From Hyphomicrobiales bacterium (GTDB taxonomy: Bacteria; Pseudomonadota; Alphaproteobacteria; Rhizobiales; Xanthobacteraceae), in the NCBI GenBank assembly GCA_023266695.1, contig JAHFPO010000059.1, forward strand, positions 1-12,420: a stretch of DNA of 12,420 bases, read 5' to 3'. The notes under the pieces were generated by a model. It was not told where the DNA came from. It worked only from the letters and a program-made list of their open reading frames with translations, and did no database searches. The position numbers and the translations under genes are program-made. This document shows, piece by piece, positions 7,377 through 12,420 of this stretch. Positions within the stretch are counted from its first letter, which is position 1. Every line of letters begins with the position of its first letter.

Positions 7377-8059
7377 GCCGCCCTCCTCTTCCCGAACAGG
7401 AGATCGAGTTGAGCATGCATCAGAGCCCGCACGTCGAGCGGTTCGAAGCGGTCGAACAGGCCGCTCCAGATGATGGCGACGATGCCGGGCGCCGCGATGA
7501 GTTGCGGGAATCGGGCGATCGTAGCGTCGGCGACTTCGCCGCGCGCGACCGCGCGCTTGAGCAAATCGCGGGCGGCGGCGAGCACCTTCGACAGCACCTC
7601 GCGATAATAGAATTCGGCGAGCTTCGGGAAGCGCGGACCCTCGCTGATGATGAGGCGGATGATGTCCTTGCGGCGCGTGCCGTAGACTTCGCGGACGAAG
7701 AGTTCGACGATCCGATCGGCGACCACGCGCGCCGGGAGCTCGGTCCGGAAGGCGACTTCGAGCGTGCCGACGAGCGGCCCCATCGCCGAGCGGACGAGCT
7801 CTTGGAACAGCGCCTCCTTGTCGCGGAAATGCAGATAGATCGTGCCCTTGGCGACGCCGGCGCGGCGCGCCACGTCGTCGAGCCGGGTGGCGGCGAAGCC
7901 CCGCGCCGAGAACTCATCGAGCGCGGCGGTGAGGATGGCCGCACGCCGGGCGGCGCTCTTCTCCGCCCGCGCGCCCGGGCCGGCGGACTTGCGGCGTGTG
8001 GACTTGCGCCGGCCCGGAGGGGCGGCGGCGAGGGCCTTATGGGGTCTGGGTCCGGCCAT
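7373..8059 (-). CDS. TetR/AcrR family repressor of the efflux cassette (CecR-like context)
   Basis: A 228-residue TetR-family regulator. Residues 41-87 are the DNA-binding domain (AILTAALDEFSARGFAATRLDDVARRAGVAKGTIYLHFRDKEALF), with the usual helix-turn-helix. The C-terminal ligand domain is family-typical but gives no ligand away. A 36-residue Arg/Lys/Ala/Pro-rich tail precedes the domain; no other start codon is available before the helix-turn-helix. There is no Shine-Dalgarno in front of the ATG at 8059; instead a TATAAA box ends 3 bp before it, so the mRNA may be leaderless. A perfect palindrome at 8068-8087 is the likely autoregulatory operator. It is the first gene of the four-gene efflux operon, the same order as E. 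coli cecR (ybiH)-ybhG-ybhF-ybhS-ybhR. Confidence 0.94.
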   Translation of the reverse strand: MAGPRPHKALAAAPPGRRKSTRRKSAGPGARAEKSAARRAAILTAALDEFSARGFAATRLDDVARRAGVAKGTIYLHFRDKEALFQELVRSAMGPLVGTLEVAFRTELPARVVADRIVELFVREVYGTRRKDIIRLIISEGPRFPKLAEFYYREVLSKVLAAARDLLKRAVARGEVADATIARFPQLIAAPGIVAIIWSGLFDRFEPLDVRALMHAQLDLLFGKRRAA

Positions 8060-8062
8060 GGT

Positions 8063-8087
8063 TTTATATGACTGACTGGTCAGTCAT
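8063..8087 (-). promoter_or_regulatory. TetR-type operator and -10 box of the efflux operon
   Basis: ATGACTGAC (8068-8076) and GTCAGTCAT (8079-8087) are perfect 9-bp arms around TG, the size and shape of a TetR-family operator. On the minus strand TATAAA (8063-8068) ends 3 bp before the tetR ATG and works as a -10; the -35 region (about 8086-8092) is AT-rich but poor. The operator fills the spacer between these boxes, so bound repressor would block RNA polymerase. The operator shape is directly visible; its link to this TetR is inferred from position. Confidence 0.85.
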
Positions 8088-8105
8088 TATTACATCGGAG
8101 CGGAA

Positions 8106-8186
8106 ATGTCGAGTCCCCAAAAGCTCCGCGGCTTCCAGCGCTCCCGCGGCGCAAGTTTCACGCGGGCGATGGGTGCTTTGGCATGA
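8106..8186 (+). CDS. Possible 26-residue small ORF downstream of the operator
   Basis: ATG at 8106 with GGAG (8097-8100) five bases before it and a TGA at 8184-8186, encoding MSSPQKLRGFQRSRGASFTR and six more residues. It lies between the TetR operator and the membrane/CNB gene on the same strand, 88 bp before that gene. I recognise no family and no attenuator. The only support is the well-spaced ribosome binding site, and a chance ORF of this length is common. Confidence 0.2.
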   Translation: MSSPQKLRGFQRSRGASFTRAMGALA

Positions 8187-8274
8187 TCGCGCAATTTGTC
8201 CTTGCCCGCACAGAAGCAAACAGCGACGCTTAGAACACAAACCTTGTGATCTGCCGACGTAGGGGGGCTTTGCC

Positions 8275-8916
8275 ATGACCGTTGCGGAAATCATCGGATA
8301 CCTCGGCGCCGTCGTCGTGATCTGCACCTACTCGATGAAGACGATGGTGCCGCTGCGCATCTTCGGCATGACCAGCAACGTGGTGTTGATCACCTACGGC
8401 TTTCTCGGCGGCGCCTATCCGACGCTCGTGCTGCACTTGATCCTGCTGCCGCTCAACGCCCGCCGCCTCTATGAGATGTTGCAGTTGATCAAGCAGGTGA
8501 AGGAGGCGACCGGCGGCGATCACTCCATGGATTGGCTGAAGCCGTTCATGACCAAGCGTCCCGTCAAGGCCGGCGATATCCTGTTCGAGAAGGGGCACGA
8601 CGCCGACGAGATGTTTTTCGTCGTCTCCGGCCGTCTGCGTCTGCATCAGATCGGGATCGACGTGCTGCCGGGCGCCGTCGTCGGGGAAATGGGTCTGCTC
8701 ACCCACGATCGCAAGCGGACGCAGACGCTGGAATGCGTCGAGGATGGCCTGGTGTTGCGGATTTCGTACGACAAGATCGAAGAGCTTTATTTCCAGAATC
8801 CGAAATTCGGCTTCTTCTTTCTCCGCCTCACCAGCGCGCGCCTGTTCGAGAATATCGGCAAGCTCGAACGCGCCCTCGCCGAGCGCGAACAGCTGGCCGC
8901 ACCGCGGCCTTCTTGA
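8275..8916 (+). CDS. Membrane protein with C-terminal cyclic-nucleotide-binding-like domain
   Basis: A 213-residue protein with two parts. Residues 4-63 are about three hydrophobic helices (GYLGAVVVICTYSM; IFGMTSNVVLITYGFLGG; YPTLVLHLILLPL), similar in style to YgjV-type inner-membrane proteins. Residues 85-195 are a cNMP-binding-fold domain: RPVKAGDILFEKGHDADEMFFVVSGRLRL, then VVGEMGLLTHDRKRTQT (136-151), which has the shape of the phosphate-binding cassette with GE at 137-138 and Arg148. The position after Arg-Thr is Gln where Ala is common. No helix-turn-helix follows, so this is not a Crp-type regulator; a charged helix ends the protein. TM-plus-CNB order recalls Popeye-domain proteins. 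The ribosome binding site is AGGGGGG (8261-8267). It is divergent from tetR. Ligand binding is inferred, not shown. Confidence 0.85.
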   Translation: MTVAEIIGYLGAVVVICTYSMKTMVPLRIFGMTSNVVLITYGFLGGAYPTLVLHLILLPLNARRLYEMLQLIKQVKEATGGDHSMDWLKPFMTKRPVKAGDILFEKGHDADEMFFVVSGRLRLHQIGIDVLPGAVVGEMGLLTHDRKRTQTLECVEDGLVLRISYDKIEELYFQNPKFGFFFLRLTSARLFENIGKLERALAEREQLAAPRPS

Positions 8917-8922
8917 AGAGGC

Positions 8923-10161
8923 TCACTCCGCCGGCTGCACGCCGCGCACCCCGGCCTCGACCCTGCCGGCGAGAATGGCGATGGCGATGGTCGAGGCGGC
9001 GAAGATCGCCGCGCACGCCGCCGTCACCGCCAGCACCAGGCCGAAACCGCCGTGGCCGTGCAGCGCCGCGATCAGCGAGACCGCCAATCCGCTCGAGATG
9101 AAGGCGAGGAAGAAACGGACCGCGTAGATGCGGCCGCGCCAGGCGTCGGCGGTATAGCGCGCGATCACCACGTCGCCGACCGTCACCTGCGCATAGATCG
9201 CCGCGATCGCGAGCGCGAGCGAGACGAGAAGCGTGGGCCCGGTCGCGACCGCCGCCCAGGCGACGCCCGCCGCCTGCATCAGGCCGATGCCGGCGAACAG
9301 GAGATGCGGCGCGTAGCGCGAGACCAGCCGTCCCACGATCAGCTGCGCGGCTCCGCCGAACAAGAGCACGAAGGTCGCGATCGAGCCGATCAGCACCAGC
9401 GGGACGTCCTGGGCGAGCCGCTCATCGACGATCTTCGGCAAGGCGATGGTGATGATATGGAAGACGAGACCGCCGGAGAGCGAGATCAGTGCGAAGAATG
9501 CGACGATCATCGCCGCCACTTGGGCCGTGAGCGGAACTTCGGCGGTGCGGCCGCGGTCGGCCACCTTTTCCTTGCTCTCGTTGGTCAGGGCGAGATAAGC
9601 GATCCCGATGATGGCGCAGACGAGCGCCGGCAAAGCGAAGGCCGTGCGCCAGCCGAGCGTCGCCGCGATCGCGGCGGTGATGCCGGGGGCAAAGGCGACG
9701 CCGAGATTGCCGAACACGCCGTTGGTCGCGAGGGTGCGCCCGCGGTCCTTCGCATTGGCGAGCAGGATGGTGACTCCGACCGGATGATAAATCGCGGCGA
9801 AGACGCCGAGCGCGAACAGCGCGACCGCGAGCCAGAGCATGTTCGGCGCGGCCGCCGCGGCCGCCAGCGTCAGCGCGCAGCCGAAGAAGAAGATCGCCAT
9901 CATCTTGCGCCGGCTCCAGTGATCGCCGAGCCAGCCCCACGGCAGCGAGAACACGCCGAAGGCGACAAAACAGGCGGTCGAAAGCGCGATCAGTTCGCCG
10001 TAGGAGCGCTGCAAGTCGGCGATCAGGCCGATCACCACCGTCGGGAAGATCAGCAGCACGTAATGGTCGACGAAGTGCGCGACATTGATGAAGCCGAGAT
10101 TGCGCCGTTTGTCGTCCATTGCGAGCGAACTCCCATTTGGCGGCGGGACTATAGCGGCCAT
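8923..10161 (-). CDS. MFS transporter (fosmidomycin-resistance-like)
   Basis: A 412-residue major facilitator protein with about 12 hydrophobic segments in two halves and a charged central loop near residues 193-210 (TNESKEKVADRGRTAEV). The loop after TM2 has motif A, GWLGDHWSRRK (76-86). The opening NLGFINVAHFVDHYVLLIFPT and the IYHPVGVTILLANAKDRGRTLATNGVFGNLGVAFAP segment are like Fsr-type efflux proteins. The substrate is not deducible. Two starts are possible: 10161 with AGGAA four bases upstream, and 10119 (giving MDDKRRNLGF, closer to family starts) with GGGAG about ten bases upstream. I keep 10161 for its better spacing. It converges with the CNB gene; the stop codons are 6 bp apart. 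Confidence 0.92.
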   Translation of the reverse strand: MAAIVPPPNGSSLAMDDKRRNLGFINVAHFVDHYVLLIFPTVVIGLIADLQRSYGELIALSTACFVAFGVFSLPWGWLGDHWSRRKMMAIFFFGCALTLAAAAAAPNMLWLAVALFALGVFAAIYHPVGVTILLANAKDRGRTLATNGVFGNLGVAFAPGITAAIAATLGWRTAFALPALVCAIIGIAYLALTNESKEKVADRGRTAEVPLTAQVAAMIVAFFALISLSGGLVFHIITIALPKIVDERLAQDVPLVLIGSIATFVLLFGGAAQLIVGRLVSRYAPHLLFAGIGLMQAAGVAWAAVATGPTLLVSLALAIAAIYAQVTVGDVVIARYTADAWRGRIYAVRFFLAFISSGLAVSLIAALHGHGGFGLVLAVTAACAAIFAASTIAIAILAGRVEAGVRGVQPAE

Positions 10162-10261
10162 GCGGTTCCTAGGCTCATGCTGATTGGTTATGCACCGATG
10201 CGGCGGGGACAGGGGCGCCTAGGATACCGGGTAGGGTATTGATCGAAGTGAGGAAAATAAA

Positions 10262-10289
10262 ATTATCAATTATCAGTTGTATACTGCAA
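10262..10289 (-). promoter_or_regulatory. Candidate promoter of the MFS gene in an AT-rich island
   Basis: On the minus strand TTGCAG (10284-10289) and GATAAT (10262-10267) are 16 bp apart, with the -10 matching consensus at 5 of 6. The tandem AATTATC AATTATC (10261-10274) makes a second GATAAT-like box. On the plus strand TATACT (10280-10285) could serve as -10 for the BcsS gene, but no -35 is clear. The whole 230-bp gap holds no gene. Confidence 0.4.
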
Positions 10290-10391
10290 CCACTAATTTC
10301 TAGCGATCGATTGCACGCGCAATGAAGATAAATTCCTGCGTGCGCGGCCTGGGCCGTCACGCCGGGGGCGGCCGCATCAAGGCCGGGGGGC

Positions 10392-11138
10392 ATGGGCATT
10401 CGTGCGCGCCGCGCAATCGCGGTGGCAGCGGCCGTTTTGGCCGCATGCCTGCTTTCACCGGCCTTCGCCGCCGACACCACGCCGAGCCTCACGGATTCCC
10501 TCAAGAACCGTCTGTTTCTGTTCGGCGGCTTCGATGTCGCCCGCGATTCCTATTTCGGCTGGACCGGTATCGTCGCCGCGCCTTCGGGACGAATCGACGA
10601 GGACGGTCCGCGCCTTCGTCTCATGGGCGGTCTCGGCCGCTATCGCTACCACAGCAGCGCGGTCGCGGGCGGCGTGAACGAGGGCACCGTCAGTTCCGGC
10701 GAGATCATGCTCGGTTGGCGGCGCGCATACGACCCCGTCATCGTGGCCGCCTATCTCGGCGCGCAGGTGGAAAACCATCAGCTGAGCGTCCCCGATCCGG
10801 GCAATCCGGTCTCCGGCACCGCGGCGGGCATCAAGGGCACGATCGAGATTTTTTCCCGCCCGTGGCCCGATACCATCGCGACCGCGAATGCTTCTGCCTC
10901 CACCGTCCACCGCGGCTACAACGCGCGTGCGACGTTCGCCCGTGAGATCAACTCCTGGCTCGCCCTCGGCGTCGAAGGTGCCTTCCTCGGCGACGCGCGT
11001 TATCACGAACCGCGCGTGGGCCTCCTCGCCTCCACCACCCTGGCGGGGCGCATCTTGGCGCTCTCGGGCGGGTATCTCACGAATTCGGACAAGGGCGCTG
11101 GATATTATCTGACGCTTTCGCTCTACGCGCCGTTCTGA
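10392..11138 (+). CDS. bcsS: Cellulose biosynthesis BcsS-family protein
   Basis: A 248-residue exported protein. Residues 1-26 look like a Sec signal peptide (RARRAIAVAAAVLAACLLSPAFA, cut before ADTT); an LAAC sequence at 16-19 could be read as a lipobox, but hydrophobic residues continue after it. The mature part alternates short amphipathic strands with Gly/Tyr/Arg turns: LFLFGGFDVARDSYFGWTGIVAAP, RLRLMGGLGRYRYHS, SGEIMLGWRR, GYNARATFAREI, GYYLTLSLYAPF ending in Phe. This is the pattern of an outer-membrane beta-barrel and fits the BcsS family found beside cellulose synthase genes of Rhizobiales. No bcsA/B/Z is seen here. ATG 10392 is the first start after an in-frame stop at 10329; the G-run before it (10385-10390) sits too close, so initiation may be weak. 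It ends directly against the convergent gene. Confidence 0.8.
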   Translation: MGIRARRAIAVAAAVLAACLLSPAFAADTTPSLTDSLKNRLFLFGGFDVARDSYFGWTGIVAAPSGRIDEDGPRLRLMGGLGRYRYHSSAVAGGVNEGTVSSGEIMLGWRRAYDPVIVAAYLGAQVENHQLSVPDPGNPVSGTAAGIKGTIEIFSRPWPDTIATANASASTVHRGYNARATFAREINSWLALGVEGAFLGDARYHEPRVGLLASTTLAGRILALSGGYLTNSDKGAGYYLTLSLYAPF

Positions 11139-12420
11139 TCACGGCTTCGAACCCGTTGCCTGCGCCCGCGCGAGCGCCGCCGGTGTGTCGATGTCGAGAA
11201 AAGCGGCCTCGTCCTCGACCGGCACCTCGACCACCGCCTCGCCGTGCTGTGCGATCAGATGGCGCGCGCCCACATCGCCCTCGAGCTGGCCGAGATCCTC
11301 GAAGAAGCGGCGCGACCACACCACCGGATTGCCGCGCCGCCCGCCGCGGGTGGGCACCGCGATGAGCGCGCCGTGCGCGGGATCGATCGCCGCCGCCAAT
11401 TTGTCGATGAGCGCGCCAGTGACCTCGGGCATGTCGCCGAGCACCACCGCGACCGCATCGGTCTCCGCAGGAAGCGCCGCAAGCCCGGCCTTGAGCGAGG
11501 ACGCAAGCCCCTCCGCGAAGCGCGGATTGTGCACCCGAAGGACTTCGAGACCCTTGAGCGTCGCCGCGACGCGCTCGCTCTCGTGACCGGTGACGACGAT
11601 GACGGGCCGCGCGCGCGAGGCGAGCGCCGCCTCGACCGCGTGACGCACGATCGGCTTTCCCCTCACCTCCGCGAGCAGCTTGTTCGGCCCGCCCATGCGG
11701 GTGCCGCGGCCGGCGGCGAGCACCAGGGCGGCGACGCGCGCCGCCCGTTCGGCCGGCGCCGGACCTTCGCGCGGCTGCGGCCTGGTCACGATCTCCATCA
11801 GGAGACCGCCGACGCCGAGCGCGGTCACGTCCTCGCCGGTGACCGGCAGCCGCGCGAGCAGGCGCGCGAGCAGCCAGTCGAAACCGTTCTCCTTGGGGCT
11901 GCGCGCGCAACCCGGCGCGCCCATGACCGGCACCTCGCCGATCGCCCCCAACAACATGAGATTGCCGGGATCGACCGGCATGCCGAAATGCTCGATCCGC
12001 CCGCCCGCCGCGACGATCGCCGAAGGAATCACATCGCGCCGGTCGGCGATGGCGGAGGCGCCGAACACGATGATGAGCTCGGCACCGCGACCGAGCGCAT
12101 CGCTTATCGCTGTGCTAATCGCCGCGGCCTCGTGCGGCACCCTCTGATCGGAAGCAATCACGGCGCCCGCGGGCGCAAGGCGGTCGGCCGTCACCCGCAC
12201 GGTCTTGTCGATCACCTTCTTGGCAAGACCCGGAAGCTCGGTCGAGACCAGGCCCACGCGCTTCAGCCGGTAGGGCGCGACCGACACCATCGGCCGCGCC
12301 GCTGCCATCGCCGCGCGCTGCACTTCTCCCGTCACCGCGAACGGAATGATCTTGACGGTGGCGACCATCTCACCCGTCTCCACCGGCCGGAACGCCGGCA
12401 AGGTCGCGAGCGTCACCGTC
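11139..12420 (-). CDS. Molybdopterin-binding / MobA-like nucleotidyltransferase fusion, 5' end outside the window
   Basis: The frame is open to the window edge; the GTG at 12416 is internal to a conserved segment (VTLATLPAFRPVE), so the true N-terminus is missing, about 100 residues by comparison with what I recall of the family. Counting from that codon, residues 52-185 are a MoCF/MPT-binding domain (RVGLVSTELPG, VFGASAIADRRDVIPSAI, EHFGMPVDPGNLMLLG, GAPGCARSPKENGFDW). Residues 229-420 are a nucleotidyltransferase of the MobA/MocA type: LVLAAGRGTRMGGPNK (231-246), NPRFAEGLASSLKAG (297-311), LGDMP (326-330) with the metal-binding Asp, GNPVVW, and DIDTPAAL. Such proteins probably attach a nucleotide (CMP-type) to the molybdenum cofactor for xanthine-oxidase-family enzymes. 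The partner oxidoreductase genes, if adjacent, lie beyond the window. The stop codon abuts that of bcsS. Confidence 0.93.
   Translation of the reverse strand, partial: TVTLATLPAFRPVETGEMVATVKIIPFAVTGEVQRAAMAAARPMVSVAPYRLKRVGLVSTELPGLAKKVIDKTVRVTADRLAPAGAVIASDQRVPHEAAAISTAISDALGRGAELIIVFGASAIADRRDVIPSAIVAAGGRIEHFGMPVDPGNLMLLGAIGEVPVMGAPGCARSPKENGFDWLLARLLARLPVTGEDVTALGVGGLLMEIVTRPQPREGPAPAERAARVAALVLAAGRGTRMGGPNKLLAEVRGKPIVRHAVEAALASRARPVIVVTGHESERVAATLKGLEVLRVHNPRFAEGLASSLKAGLAALPAETDAVAVVLGDMPEVTGALIDKLAAAIDPAHGALIAVPTRGGRRGNPVVWSRRFFEDLGQLEGDVGARHLIAQHGEAVVEVPVEDEAAFLDIDTPAALARAQATGSKP

Noticed and set aside
4438..7412. Long plus-strand ORFs (410 and 563 residues) opposite the efflux operon
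   Set aside because: Their Arg/Glu/Asp/His-rich composition is typical of antisense frames in GC-rich DNA; the minus-strand genes have clear domains.
8179..8200. sigma54-like sequence TGGCATGATCGCGCA upstream of the CNB gene
   Set aside because: The GG and GC elements are one base closer than the required -24/-12 spacing and the TTGC part is missing.
9052..10242. 396-residue plus-strand ORF opposite the MFS gene
   Set aside because: Antisense shadow of a hydrophobic protein: almost only charged residues and no domain.
10277..10291. GTTG...CAAC imperfect palindrome that might be a GntR-type operator
   Set aside because: Symmetry is poor and no GntR gene is near; the AT-rich promoter explains the sequence better.

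Overview
The window looks like the chromosome of a GC-rich alphaproteobacterium of the order Hyphomicrobiales (Rhizobiales), in or near the Bradyrhizobium / Xanthobacter / Rhodoplanes group. The basis is the mix of lineage-typical families (Usg, BcsS, DUF899, TfoX-N, a MoCF/MobA-like fusion), a CIRCE-controlled groESL operon, and CGTCAT...ATGACG palindromic repeats of a kind common in that order. I see no rRNA, tRNA, CRISPR, transposase or phage genes. Species-level placement is not possible by eye.

Layout. (1) 1-1305: the 3' end of a TfoX N-domain protein, a DUF899 thioredoxin-like protein, and a convergent usg gene. (2) 1306-3720: the groES-groEL operon, with a CIRCE operator, a second degenerate CIRCE-like palindrome exactly 33 bp upstream, two hairpin repeats between groES and groEL, and a clear intrinsic terminator. 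(3) 3721-4521: about 800 bp without a credible gene, filled with palindromes: an 88-bp dispersed-type repeat, a structured GC-rich block, and a nested hairpin that could fold as a three-way junction. (4) 4522-8059, minus strand: a tight four-gene efflux cassette in the order tetR, membrane-fusion lipoprotein, ABC ATPase, ABC-2 permease. It matches the E. coli cecR-ybhG-ybhF-ybhS/R layout but has one permease and a single-domain ATPase. A perfect 20-bp TetR-type operator abuts the tetR start codon. (5) 8275-10161: a membrane protein fused to a cyclic-nucleotide-binding-like domain, convergent with an MFS transporter. (6) 10392-12420: a BcsS-family outer-surface protein, convergent with a molybdenum-cofactor-type protein (molybdopterin-binding plus nucleotidyltransferase) that is cut by the window edge.

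How the parts work together. groES and groEL form the Hsp60 folding machine, predicted to be repressed by HrcA through CIRCE. The tetR cassette is a self-contained, probably autoregulated, efflux unit that would need an outer-membrane partner encoded elsewhere. The other genes look like independent housekeeping or accessory units. Genes are closely packed: three tail-to-tail pairs have stop codons 4, 6 and 0 bp apart.

I did not find a convincing new multi-gene system. The items most worth checking are the tandem CIRCE arrangement, the palindrome-rich block after groEL together with the hairpins inside the groESL operon, and the leaderless-looking tetR under its operator.
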